Origin: Oscillibacter sp.
GTDB lineage: Bacteria; Bacillota; Clostridia; Oscillospirales; Oscillospiraceae
DNA: 64,000 nt
Assembly (NCBI GenBank): GCA_022652815.1
Contig: JALCRR010000007.1
Coordinates: forward strand, 1 to 64,000
Reading direction: 5' to 3'
Shown: positions 26,441-35,001 of the stretch, piece after piece
Numbering within the stretch: position 1 is the stretch's first letter
How the letters are laid out: every line of letters starts with the position of its first letter
Translations under genes and position numbers: made by a program
Notes under the pieces: generated by a model
Seen by the model: only the letters and a program-made list of their open reading frames with translations
The model's database searches: none
Told to the model about the DNA's origin: nothing

Positions 26441-27270
26441 TTAACGGTTGACCACGTTCATCGGCACACCGGCAATATAGGCCTTGGCGTTTTCCACTGC
26501 GCAGTCCATGATGCGTTGGCGACTTTCCTTGGCTCTCCAGACATATGCGGCGTGATTATGCAGTTCTTTGCCTTAAGTAGAGGATTGTCTCCGTGAATAG
26601 GCTCTGTTGAGACGACATCCAATCCCGCCGCCACCTTGCCAGAATTCAGCGCATCCGCAAGATCCTGTTCCACAACCATTTGGCCGCGGCTGTTGCTGAT
26701 GATAACGCCGTCCTTCATCTTTGCGATGTTTTCCTTGTTGATGATTCCCTCGTTGAAGGGGAACAGCGGCATTTGCAGGCCAAGGACATCAGGCTGGGCG
26801 AACAACTCATCCAGGGACACATACTTCACGCCCAAATTCAGTGCGGTCTCGGACTGGCGTCCATCGTAAGTGATGACCCGCATTCCAAAGGCTTTTGCAA
26901 TTTCTGCGGTATGCATGCCGATGTTGCCACAACCCAAAAGGCCGTATGTTTTTCCTGCCAGTTCGATAAGGGGGTAGTCCCAGTAGCACCCGTCCGCGCA
27001 GTTTTCCCACTTGCCCTCGTGAACGGTCTTGTCATGGAATATGGTGGCAGACCTCCAACAGCAGAGAATCGCAAACTGGCTGACAGAACGGGTTCCGTAA
27101 ACAGGGATGTTGGTAACAGGAATGCCCTTCTCTTTGGCGTACTCATAATCCACCACGTTGTAGCCGGTAGCCAACATACTGATAAACTTCAAATTTGGGC
27201 AAGCGTCAATCGTACTCCTAGAAATTAGGGTCTTGTTGGTGTAGACCATCTCGGCATCGCCAATACGGGC
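26441..27270 (-). pseudogene. D-2-hydroxyacid dehydrogenase, N-terminally truncated and frameshifted
   Basis: The frame carries family motifs: LATGYNVVD, a Rossmann GLLGCGNIGMHTAEIAKAFG, ISNSRGQMVVEQDL (catalytic Arg), GLDVVSTEPI (Glu) and IITPHMS (His). After ITPHMS the frame goes wrong. Adding one base restores RAKESRQRIMDCAVEN and a proper tail ending NVVNR at 26441, instead of the unrelated tail ending at 26458. At the other end, about the first 35-40 residues expected for the family are missing, and the frame runs directly into glucose-6-phosphate isomerase sequence. The likely former substrate is hydroxypyruvate or glyoxylate, given the adjacent glycerate kinase. A sequencing error could explain the frameshift but not the missing N-terminus. 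Confidence 0.85.
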
Positions 27271-27980
27271 CATCATGGTTCCCCGCATTGCGCATTTATT
27301 TACATAATCCATGCTTTATTCAGCCAGATAGTTCAGTCCATCCAAGTCGTTTTCTTCTGCGCACAGGGTAAAATCCCGCCTAGGTTTTTTCAGTGAGAAG
27401 GCTGTCTCAAATTTAATGCGGCTACCGTCCTAAATGAACCGCCCCATGGAGTGAAGATCCGTTGTCAGATCCACGGAGGCCGGCATAATGCCTTTTTGAT
27501 CTTTGCCCTCGCTTTCACCAAAACGATGCTTCCACCATTCGGAAATATCGTGCATACTCGGCTCGTAGTTGACCAGAATCTCCACGCTTTTTCCTTTGCG
27601 ATAAAGAATGTTGCGCAGGGCCGCATACTGCAAGGAGGGGTTGCAATCAAGCTCTCTGTTCAGCGCAATTTCACGGAATGCTGCCGCGCTCTCCATCAGC
27701 CGGTCAATATCAGCACCGCTTACCGCAATGGGCAGCAAGCCAACCGGAGTCAGCACCCAAAATCTTCCACCGATATCGTCGGGAATTACAAAGCACTCGT
27801 ACTCCTCCGAATCCGACAGCGTCTTGAGTGCGCTACGTGTGCTGTCAGTCGTGGAGTAAATGCGAGTGGCCGCTTCTTTTCTCATATTTGCGGATCAGCA
27901 GATCTCTGAACACTCGGAACGCAATGGCTGATTCTGTGGTTGTACCCGACTTGGAAATAACATTCATGGAAACCAAGTTC
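27271..27980 (-). pseudogene. gpi: Glucose-6-phosphate isomerase, internal fragment with two stop codons and a frameshift
   Basis: Conserved GPI sequence is readable in order: [19 protein letters not shown], then [78 protein letters not shown] and SMDYVNKCAMRGTMMA. One extra A in an A-run (near 27878) shifts the frame after LIRKYEK. TAG at 27430-27432 replaces the Gln codon after [11 protein letters not shown] at 27316-27318 replaces the Lys after NYLA. Roughly the middle 40 percent of a normal 450-residue enzyme remains. Both ends are fused to other genes: dctM sequence before it and dehydrogenase sequence after MMA. It is non-functional. Confidence 0.9.
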
Positions 27981-27989
27981 GCAGGCGCC

Positions 27990-28661
27990 GCGCACACAGT
28001 AGGCGATATTTTCCCAAGAAGCCCGCTTGTCAGCCGGTACGCTCTCGCTCTTGGGATACACATGGCCAATCAGAGGCATGCCAATGCTATGCTTCTTGCA
28101 GTAGATATAGTTATAGATCATCACCAGTCCAAGCACAATGCTTGGACTGATACCGGTAAACAGTGCCTGTCCCATAGAAATCCGGGCAACAGATGCAGCG
28201 ACAACCATTAAAATGGACGGTGGAATGACAGATGCAAGCATTGAACTTGCCAAAGTCGTGCCCTAGGCATAGGGCGTGGGATACCCGGAACGGATCATGG
28301 CGTTGGCGCATAGAGCACCGATGGAAGCCACGTCGGCCACGGAAGAGCCGCTCATTCCGGCAAGCAGAATGGAAGTAAGGATGTTCACATGGCCCAGGCC
28401 GCCGTGAATCCAGCCAACCACGTCTTCGCAGAAGGAGAAGATCTGCTCGGCAACACCGCCGCGATCCATCAGAACACCGGCTAGGAAAAGCAGGGAACAG
28501 CAACCATGGTAAAGCTGTTCATAGAAGAATACATCAATTTAACGGCTGACGCAACTGTTGAGGTGCCAAAGATCAAGATGGTACCCAGAGAAGCCATGCC
28601 CAAAGAGATCGCCGCGGGAATCCCCAGAAATATCAGCGCCAACGCCGTTGGTCATTTTCAT
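27990..28661 (-). pseudogene. TRAP transporter large permease (DctM) remnant
   Basis: Minus-strand segments in two or three frames add up to the first half of a DctM protein: LIFLGIPAAISLGMASLG, then AVKLMYSSMNSFTMVAVP, a one-base frameshift, LLFLAGVLMDRGGVAEQ, GGLGHVNILTSILLAGMSG, SGYPTPYA followed by an in-frame TAG, and SSMLASVIPPSILMVV, ending near YNYIYCKKHSIGMP and [16 protein letters not shown]. The C-terminal half is gone and the sequence passes straight into the gpi fragment. A former start may be the ATG at 28661 or 28655. It is the only trace of an earlier leftward TRAP operon here. Confidence 0.85.
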
Positions 28662-28935
28662 CACGACGGCCTTCAAGTCCTCTCCAGCAGGAGAACACGC
28701 CTTTTTATTGCTTATGCCAATATAAAAAACCTCATATGCGATCTTCTCCTTTGTTCGGCGCGGATGAATGGCTTGATTCTTTTTGATGTAGATTTCAATT
28801 TCTCATCTCTTTATTGTGCTGCAATAGGTTCAGCTTTTTCAATAAATAAAAAAGTGCCCATCGGGCTCGCCTTTTATAAGTAATAAACCGCTACCCCACG
28901 TCTTTCATGTCTCTTCTCTCTATTACAGAAATCAT
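28662..28935. other. AT-rich intergenic DNA
   Basis: No coding family, RNA or repeat was recognised in these 270 bases beyond the decayed dctM start. It separates the decayed leftward genes from the Crp/Fnr regulator. Confidence 0.4.
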
Positions 28936-28969
28936 AACAGCCCGCGGCAAATTTCTGCCACGGGCTGTT
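28936..28969. terminator. Hairpin, possible terminator
   Basis: Stem AACAGCCCGCGGCA / TGCCACGGGCTGTT with one mismatch and a 6-nt loop. U-tracts are weak on both sides. Confidence 0.55.
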
Positions 28970-28990
28970 CCTGTATAGTCAATCTATCAA

Positions 28991-29033
28991 AATGAAGTTC
29001 CTCGGGTCAAACGCTCGCCCGAAGAACTTCATT
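28991..29033 (-). terminator. Terminator of the Crp/Fnr regulator gene
   Basis: Stem AATGAAGTTC-TCGGG / CCCGA-GAACTTCATT with one mismatch, 14 nt past the regulator stop on the minus strand, followed there by TTTTGATAG. Confidence 0.75.
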
Positions 29034-29046
29034 TTATTTGTTCGCA

Positions 29047-29700
29047 TCAATCCCGAATGAGATAACCGACCGAATTAAAGACTTTTTTTAGCTCGTCCGG
29101 CTTGAGAACCTGAATTTTTCGATATCCAAGAGCAATCATGCCGTTCTTTGAAAAAGTATTTAAAATGCGGTTGACGGAAACACGATTAATGCCAGTCAAA
29201 GCTGCAATCTGATCATTTGAATAAGGAATATATGGGCCAGACTGATGGCTTTGCGAATAGAGAAAGTAGGCAACTTTCTGATTCCCATCACGATAATGAG
29301 AACAGCAAATGATATCTTGAAGAGAAAATATTTTTTGTGTGAACTGTTCAATAAATTCGACCAAGGGGTACTTGCAATCCTGCCAGATCTCCAAAAAAGT
29401 TTCAGCCGGAAGGGAGAGCGCATCAATGGGAGTTGCCGCATCTCCATAATTAAAAAAGGTTGATCCAGAGGCAAAAGATTCTAGTCCGATAATTTTTCCA
29501 GGTCCAACAAAAAGAAGCGTGATTTCCACACCTTCAGAATTTGTGCAATAGGCTCGGACAATACCGGACTGGATATACCATATCTGTTTTGCGGCGGCTC
29601 CCTTTTCCATAACCATTTGACCGATTTCATAGTGAAGGGGAGTGCCGTAAGTTGAAAAGATATTTTTTGCGTTTGACATTTCCGTTTCTTTATAGTCCAA
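29047..29700 (-). CDS. Crp/Fnr-family transcriptional regulator
   Basis: A 217-residue regulator. Residues about 15-130 are a cyclic-nucleotide-binding-type beta roll (GAAAKQIWYIQSGIVRAY, TLLFVGPGKIIGLESFASGS). Residues about 145-215 hold a Crp-type helix-turn-helix (YSNDQIAALTGINRVSVNRILNTF-like region). There is no N-terminal cysteine cluster of Fnr type and the cAMP-pocket residues are not obvious, so the effector is unknown. The start is read as TTG at 29700 because GGAGGGG lies 6 nt upstream; an ATG 7 codons in has only a weak site. It is divergent from the dctPQM-dehydrogenase operon and is its likely regulator. Confidence 0.88.
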   Translation of the reverse strand: MDYKETEMSNAKNIFSTYGTPLHYEIGQMVMEKGAAAKQIWYIQSGIVRAYCTNSEGVEITLLFVGPGKIIGLESFASGSTFFNYGDAATPIDALSLPAETFLEIWQDCKYPLVEFIEQFTQKIFSLQDIICCSHYRDGNQKVAYFLYSQSHQSGPYIPYSNDQIAALTGINRVSVNRILNTFSKNGMIALGYRKIQVLKPDELKKVFNSVGYLIRD

Positions 29701-29837
29701 TCAAATCCCCTCCTTCAGAATATTATGAAAAGTATACAGCACATCTCCACTACTTTCAATCATTCATTTAGATTTTTTTACAACCTCGAATAAATGCAAA
29801 GAGACAAAAATGGTAGAAACAAACAAAAAACAGTACA

Positions 29838-29873
29838 AATATTTGGGTAAATATTGTGTCGAATTTGTATAAT
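29838..29873 (+). promoter_or_regulatory. Candidate operator and -10 element of the second TRAP operon
   Basis: Dyad AATATTT-gggt-AAATATT (29838-29855) ends 12 nt before a perfect TATAAT (29868-29873). No good -35 hexamer exists. The dyad therefore covers the -35 zone, the usual position of a class II Crp/Fnr activator site. The divergent neighbour encodes such a regulator. The -10 to start-codon distance is about 145 nt. Confidence 0.5.
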
Positions 29874-29916
29874 TTTAAACAGAGTTTTTTCCATTGCGTT
29901 GATATAGTTAAGCCAT

Positions 29917-29940
29917 CTTAAGGGAGATCCTCCCGATAAG
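29917..29940 (+). promoter_or_regulatory. Second dyad in the dctP leader
   Basis: CTTA-a-GGGAG-atc-CTCCC-ga-TAAG is a near-symmetrical dyad between the -10 element and dctP. It may be an operator or an mRNA hairpin; the sequence does not decide which. Confidence 0.4.
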
Positions 29941-30018
29941 AATGCGATGATAAACTCCGATTCTCTGGTTTTTGAGCTTGCATCATCGTAATTTAACAGA
30001 AAGAAAAGGAAGATGATT

Positions 30019-31065
30019 ATGAAGAAGTTAGTAGCATTGGTACTTGCTCTCGTGATGAGCCTTTCCCTGGTGGCATGCGGTTCCTCTAACTCCGGCGCCT
30101 CCTCTGCCGGCGGATCGGCAGCAGGCACAAGCCAGAAGAAAATTACGCTCAAGGCCGGCATGAGCGGCGGCGAAACCAGCCCCACCTACATTGCTCTGTC
30201 CGAATTCAAGAAGCTTCTGGAAGAGAAATCCGACGGACGGATTGAAGTTGAGATTTATGAAAATGACCAGCTGTCCTCCGGCGATCAGGCCAAGGGTTGC
30301 GAAATGGTTATGGACGGAACAATCGACGTGGAAATGCATTCTTCTCTGATCTGGTCTGCCTATGTGCCAGAGATGCAGGTCATCGCATTCCCGTTCCTGT
30401 TCTCCGGCTATGATGATGTTGATGCCAAGGTTCTGGATCCCAACTGCGCCGGCTATGCCCAGATTCAGGAATGGATGGGCGGCACTGGTGTCCATACGGT
30501 TGGCGTTCTGGAAAACGGCTTCCGCCAGATTTCCAACTCCAAGAAGGAAATTTTGACGCCTGCTGATGTGAAGGGCCTCAAAATGCGTATTCCCGGCATC
30601 GCAATGTATGTTGATCTGTACAAGCTGCTGGGTGCCAGCGCTTCTCCCATGAACTTCTCCGAGGTATACACTGCTCTGCAGCAGGGAACCATCGACGGAC
30701 AGGAAAACCCCCTGAGCGCAATGCTGACAGGCAAGTTTGAAGAGGTTCAGAGCTATGTCACCATGTGGAACTATTCCTATGACATTATGATGCTGGACGT
30801 CAGTGATAAGGTCTGGCAGACTTTGAGCGATGAGGACAAGACTCTGCTCGAAGAGTGCGGCAAAGAGGCATGCGCCACCCAGGTTCAGGCTTCCCGCGAT
30901 GCTGACGCTGGATTCAGAAAGACCGTTGAAGATGCGGGCGTCAAGGTTACGGATCTGACGGACGATCAGATGAAGGCCTTCGTGGATGCCTGCGCACCCC
31001 TGTATGAACAGTATCGTGAAACCTTCGGCGAGGATGCTTTTGCGACATTCGGGTACAACTTCTGA
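30019..31065 (+). CDS. dctP: TRAP transporter substrate-binding lipoprotein (DctP family)
   Basis: A 348-residue receptor. The lipoprotein signal MKKLVALVLALVMSLSLVA precedes Cys20. The DctP fold follows, with GDQAKGCEMVMDGTIDVEM, VKGLKMRIPGIAMYVDLYK (substrate-binding Arg) and EVYTALQQGTIDGQENPL. The start at 30019 has AAGGAAG 6 nt upstream; an ATG two codons earlier is too close to it. The signal and linker (ACGSSNSGASSA) are the same as in the unrelated ABC lipoprotein at 16464-17393. It heads the operon of TRAP and 2-oxoacid dehydrogenase genes. Confidence 0.93.
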   Translation: MKKLVALVLALVMSLSLVACGSSNSGASSAGGSAAGTSQKKITLKAGMSGGETSPTYIALSEFKKLLEEKSDGRIEVEIYENDQLSSGDQAKGCEMVMDGTIDVEMHSSLIWSAYVPEMQVIAFPFLFSGYDDVDAKVLDPNCAGYAQIQEWMGGTGVHTVGVLENGFRQISNSKKEILTPADVKGLKMRIPGIAMYVDLYKLLGASASPMNFSEVYTALQQGTIDGQENPLSAMLTGKFEEVQSYVTMWNYSYDIMMLDVSDKVWQTLSDEDKTLLEECGKEACATQVQASRDADAGFRKTVEDAGVKVTDLTDDQMKAFVDACAPLYEQYRETFGEDAFATFGYNF

Positions 31066-31078
31066 TTTGAGCTGTAAG

Positions 31079-31112
31079 GAATTGCTGCCGAGGTTTTCCT
31101 CGGCAGCAATTC
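31079..31112 (+). promoter_or_regulatory. Intercistronic hairpin between dctP and dctQ
   Basis: Perfect 15-bp stem GAATTGCTGCCGAGG / CCTCGGCAGCAATTC with a TTTT loop, 13 nt past the dctP stop, followed by TAAAAATGG. The position and design match the hairpins at 7738-7766 and 17413-17447. Confidence 0.75.
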
Positions 31113-31163
31113 TAAAAATGGGATCAAAATAAAAGGATCGTCAAATGTGTGATGGAGAACGAT

Positions 31164-31658
31164 ATGAAAAATAGTAAAGGAAAGCTTATTTGGGATCATC
31201 TGGAGGAGATTATTGCAGCCCTTGTTATTCTGGTCATGGCTATCGTGAATTTTGCCAACGTAATCGGCCGCTTTGTTTTCAGCCACGCTCTTCCTTGGGC
31301 GGATGAGCTGACCCTCATGCTGTTCCTGTGGGCGACCATGTTTGGCGGTGCTGTGGCTTTTCGCCATGGTTCCCACTTTAACATGGGTCTCCTGGCTGAA
31401 GGAGGCGGAAAAAAACGTCGGATTTTTCTTGCCGCAGTCAGTATGATCTGCTGCGTGGCTTTTAGCACACTGGTTCTGGTTTTGGGTATCAAAATGGTTT
31501 CCAATGAAATCGCATTTAAAGGGATGCTGACCACGTTGCATATTTCCCAGGCGTATCAGGGAATGGCAATTCCTGTGGGCGCAGTGTTCATGATCATACG
31601 CAGTGTGGAGAATTTTATTACTGCGATTAAAAAAGAAAAGGAGGCTGAGCGGACATGA
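31164..31658 (+). CDS. dctQ: TRAP transporter small permease (DctQ family)
   Basis: A 164-residue four-helix membrane protein. VIGRFVFSHALPWADELTLM is the family's conserved region and FGGAVAFRHGSHFNMG follows it. The start at 31164 was chosen for GGAG 6 nt upstream; ATG 31152 and GTG 31149 are alternatives. It overlaps dctM by 4 bp. Confidence 0.9.
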   Translation: MKNSKGKLIWDHLEEIIAALVILVMAIVNFANVIGRFVFSHALPWADELTLMLFLWATMFGGAVAFRHGSHFNMGLLAEGGGKKRRIFLAAVSMICCVAFSTLVLVLGIKMVSNEIAFKGMLTTLHISQAYQGMAIPVGAVFMIIRSVENFITAIKKEKEAERT

Positions 31659-32932
31659 CAGGAATTCTTTTATTTGGCTCTTTCTTTGTGTTTCTGATTC
31701 TTGGCGTTCCGATCTGCGTGTCGCTGGGCCTGTCTTCCGTGATCGGCCTGCTAATCGGCGGGTTTGACCTGAGCATGCTGCCCAGCACCATTTCTGCATC
31801 TGTTTGCAAATATGCACTGCTGGCTGTGCCGTTTTTCGTATTGGCCGGATCGATTATGGAATATGCCGGCATTTCTGAAAAGCTCATCAAGCTGGCCGAT
31901 GCCTGCGTTGGACACCGGAAAAGCGGGTTAATTTCCGTGGTGGTGATTACCTCCTGCTTCTTCGCTGCCATTTCCGGCTCCGGCGCAGCGGCCGTAGCGG
32001 CCCTGGGCGGCATCTTGATTCCTGCCATGGCTGACGCAAAATATGATAAGGGACTGGCCTCCGTCCTGGTTTCCGCCTCCGGCGCAATCGGAATCATCAT
32101 CCCGCCCAGCATTGGCTATGTCGTGTATGCCTCTATTGTGAATGTCTCCGTCAGTGACTTGTTCCTGGCCGGCATTGTGCCCGGCATTATCCTGGGCATT
32201 ATGTACATCATCGTGGCAGTGATTATGTCTCGCAACAACCATGAAATTATTCGCCGAGACAAGGCCTCAGGCAGAGAAAAATGGGTCGCATTTAAGGATG
32301 CCATCTGGGGTCTTTTGATGCCGGTTATCATTCTTGGCGGCATTTACGGCGGAATTTTTACGCCGACTGAGGCGGCTGGCGTGGCTGTTATTTACGGCCT
32401 GTTCGTTGGCATTTTTGTCTATAAGAAGATTACACGCAAGAACATCTTGACCGTTCTGAAAAATGCGGCTGTCTCTTCGGCGGCTGTGATGTATGTGGTT
32501 GCATGTGCTTCCGTTTTTGCCTGGATCTTGTCGACTTCCCATGTCGCAACAGATCTTTCCGAGCTCCTGCTGGCGATTACCGGCAACAAAATCGTTTTGT
32601 TGTTGCTGGTCAATCTGATCTTCTTGATTGCAGGCTGCTTCCTGGACGGCACCTCTGCGTACTACATTTTCCTGCCGGTCGTACTGCCGATTCTGCAGGC
32701 GCTGAACATTGATCTTGTGCAGGCCGGTATCTTCATCACCGTAAACCTGGCCATTGGCCTGGTGACACCTCCGATTGGAATCAATCTGTTTGTCGGCTCG
32801 GGTATCTCCAAAATTCCCGTGTCTAAGCTGATTAACAAGGTAATCCCGTTTGTGGTCGGCGGTGTTGTGGTTCTATTTCTGCTGACATTTGTCCCGCAGC
32901 TCTCGGTTGGAATTTTGCATCTCTTTGGCTGA
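31655..32932 (+). CDS. dctM: TRAP transporter large permease (DctM family)
   Basis: A 425-residue permease of about 12 helices. Landmarks are FLILGVPICVSLGLSSV, YALLAVPFFVLAGSIMEYAG, SCFFAAISGSGAAAVAALGG, IIPPSIGYVVYA and the C-terminal GLVTPPIGINLFV. It is translationally coupled to dctQ by an ATGA overlap. Its substrate should feed the dehydrogenase complex encoded 70 bp downstream: a 2-oxo, hydroxy or related carboxylate. Confidence 0.93.
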   Translation: MTGILLFGSFFVFLILGVPICVSLGLSSVIGLLIGGFDLSMLPSTISASVCKYALLAVPFFVLAGSIMEYAGISEKLIKLADACVGHRKSGLISVVVITSCFFAAISGSGAAAVAALGGILIPAMADAKYDKGLASVLVSASGAIGIIIPPSIGYVVYASIVNVSVSDLFLAGIVPGIILGIMYIIVAVIMSRNNHEIIRRDKASGREKWVAFKDAIWGLLMPVIILGGIYGGIFTPTEAAGVAVIYGLFVGIFVYKKITRKNILTVLKNAAVSSAAVMYVVACASVFAWILSTSHVATDLSELLLAITGNKIVLLLLVNLIFLIAGCFLDGTSAYYIFLPVVLPILQALNIDLVQAGIFITVNLAIGLVTPPIGINLFVGSGISKIPVSKLINKVIPFVVGGVVVLFLLTFVPQLSVGILHLFG

Positions 32933-33001
32933 TCAGAAATGTTTCAACCTGCTATCATCCCATTTTAACAATTAAAAGATCAAAAGATTGGGGAGGTTAC
33001 T

Positions 33002-33967
33002 ATGAAATACGAAAATGACTTTTTGCTGAAAATCCACAAGGAACTTCTGGAAATGAGACTGCTGGAGGCCAAAATGGTTGACCTTTATGCAGAGAGCAGA
33101 GTTCCCGGCCATATCCACAGCGGAATGGGGCAGGAAGCGGCTTTCGTGGGTGTTTTGGCAACCAGAAAACCGGGCGACTATTTCAAGCTTGCGCACCGGG
33201 TAGTCAGTTCGTCTTATCTGGTCGGCGATCCCTTGGATACATTTTTCGGTGAAATTCTGGCAAAGAAAACCGGAAACTCCGGCGGACGCGGTGGCATTAA
33301 CCACACGGGTAGACTGTGCGACGGCGTGCTGGGCATGTCCGGAACCCTGGGCTGCGATGCAGCCATCCCCGTGGGCGCAGCTATGACCATTGAAGCAGAG
33401 GGACGGGACAACGTGGCCTTCTTCTTCGCTGGTGACGGCGCTACAAACCGCGGCCCCGTATACGAGGCCATGACACTTGCCGCCGACTGGAAGCTCCCGG
33501 TGGTGTTTGTCTGCATCAACAACGGCTTTGGCATTTCTACGCCGACCGAGTATTCTTCGCCTGTGCCCAATGTCATGGCGGATAAGGCAGCGGGATTTAA
33601 TATGCCGTCTGTGGTTGTGGACGGAACCAATGTTTTGGAAACCTACGAAGGGGCATCCAAGATTGTGGAGGGCGTTCGCGCTGGAAACGGTCCTGCGGTG
33701 ATTGAGTGCAAGTGCTACCGCTGGAGAGGCCATTTCGAGGGCGACCAGTGCGCATACCGTGACGGGGCTGTGACGCAGATGAACATGGAAGAGAAGGACT
33801 GCGTCAAGAATTTTGAAAAGGACTTGATGGATCAGGGCGTTTTGACGGCTGATCAGATTGCTGAAATGCGCGAGAGCTTTGACAAGGAAATGGAAGCATC
33901 TATTGCGCATGCTGAGGCTGCCCCTGAGATGACAGCTGATGAAATTTTTGATTATCTTTATGTCTGA
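33002..33967 (+). CDS. 2-oxoacid/acetoin dehydrogenase E1 component, alpha subunit
   Basis: A 321-residue thiamine-diphosphate enzyme subunit of the acetoin/pyruvate dehydrogenase E1-alpha type. The ThDP motif GDGATNRGPVYEAMTLAADW ends near the conserved NN (CINNGFGISTPTEYSS). RGGINHTGRLCDGVLG corresponds to the active-site region that in pyruvate-type enzymes reads GGSMH. GGGGAGG lies 6 nt before the ATG. It decarboxylates a 2-oxo acid (or cleaves acetoin) and transfers the acyl group to the lipoyl arm of E2. It is the first of four adjacent complex genes. Confidence 0.92.
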   Translation: MKYENDFLLKIHKELLEMRLLEAKMVDLYAESRVPGHIHSGMGQEAAFVGVLATRKPGDYFKLAHRVVSSSYLVGDPLDTFFGEILAKKTGNSGGRGGINHTGRLCDGVLGMSGTLGCDAAIPVGAAMTIEAEGRDNVAFFFAGDGATNRGPVYEAMTLAADWKLPVVFVCINNGFGISTPTEYSSPVPNVMADKAAGFNMPSVVVDGTNVLETYEGASKIVEGVRAGNGPAVIECKCYRWRGHFEGDQCAYRDGAVTQMNMEEKDCVKNFEKDLMDQGVLTADQIAEMRESFDKEMEASIAHAEAAPEMTADEIFDYLYV

Positions 33968-33987
33968 TTGGGGAGGTAAAAATAGAT

Positions 33988-34968
33988 ATGAAAGTTACAT
34001 TTGGTAAGGCGATCGGCGATGCGCTGAAAGAAGAAATGCGCAGAGATGACAAGGTCCTAATGTACGGTGAGGACGTTGCTCAGTTTGGTAATATTTTTGG
34101 CCTAACCCGCGGCATGCTTGATGAGTTTGGACCCAAGCGCGTTCGCAATACGCCCATCACGGAGACTGCCATTATCGGCAGCGCCATCGGTGCAGCCGAA
34201 ACCGGCCTGCGCCCCTGCGTGGAGCTGATGTATTCGGATTTTACAACGGTGTGCTTTGCTGAAATTTTCCACTGCGTGTCCAAGTGGAGATACATGCACG
34301 GCCCCGAGTTCAAGCTGCCGCTGGTTATCCGCAATGCGTCCGGCAGCTCCAACGGCGCAGGCGCCGAGCATTCCAACTGTGTGGAAAGCCTGTTTATGCA
34401 CGCACCCGGTCTGACGATTGTGACACCTTCCTGCGCCTATGACGCCAAGGGCCTTTTGAAATCCGCCATCCGCTCCGACAACCCTGTGCTGTTTTGCGAG
34501 CCAAAGCTGCTTTATCAAGCCAAGCAGGAAATTCCCGATGACGTTTACAACAGCGATTACACCATTCCTCTGGGACTGGCCGATGTCAAACGCCAGGGAA
34601 CAGACATTACGCTGGTTGCCATCGGCCTAATGGTTCCGCGCGCTCTGGAAGCCGCAGAAAAGCTGGCTGCTGAGGGAATCTCCGTTGAGGTCATTGATCC
34701 CCGCACCATCGCTCCGCTGGACAAGGACACCATTTATGCATCCATCCGCAAAACCCATCGCGCAGCAATCGTGGAAGAGGGCAACAAGACTTCCGGCGTG
34801 GGCGCCGAGCTGGCTGCACAGTTCCAGGAAGAGCTGTATGATGAGCTGGATGGACCCGTGGCGCGGATTGCTGCCCTGGATGTGCCCATGCCCTATAATA
34901 TCCCCATGGAGCATTACTCCGTTCCCGATGCAAATAACATTATGGAGACCATTCGCGGGATGTTCTGA
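33988..34968 (+). CDS. 2-oxoacid/acetoin dehydrogenase E1 component, beta subunit
   Basis: A 326-residue E1-beta with the transketolase pyrimidine-binding domain (GKAIGDALKEEMRRDDKVLM, MYGEDVAQFGN, NTPITETAIIGSAIGAAETG) and the transketolase C-terminal domain (IDPRTIAPLDKDTI, VEEGNKTSGVGAELAA). The family Glu that activates ThDP is in TETAI. GGGGAGG precedes the ATG. It starts 20 bp after the alpha gene and pairs with it. Confidence 0.93.
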   Translation: MKVTFGKAIGDALKEEMRRDDKVLMYGEDVAQFGNIFGLTRGMLDEFGPKRVRNTPITETAIIGSAIGAAETGLRPCVELMYSDFTTVCFAEIFHCVSKWRYMHGPEFKLPLVIRNASGSSNGAGAEHSNCVESLFMHAPGLTIVTPSCAYDAKGLLKSAIRSDNPVLFCEPKLLYQAKQEIPDDVYNSDYTIPLGLADVKRQGTDITLVAIGLMVPRALEAAEKLAAEGISVEVIDPRTIAPLDKDTIYASIRKTHRAAIVEEGNKTSGVGAELAAQFQEELYDELDGPVARIAALDVPMPYNIPMEHYSVPDANNIMETIRGMF

Positions 34969-35001
34969 TCGTGAGGAACCATTTTTTTAATAAGGAGGAG
35001 C

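Noticed and set aside
26458-27312. Intact 284-residue hydroxyacid dehydrogenase
   Set aside because: Its first 14 residues are glucose-6-phosphate isomerase sequence, the family N-terminus is missing, and the tail is out of frame; called a pseudogene.
27430-27885. Stand-alone 151-residue sugar isomerase
   Set aside because: It is only the middle of glucose-6-phosphate isomerase, bounded by a frameshift and a stop codon.
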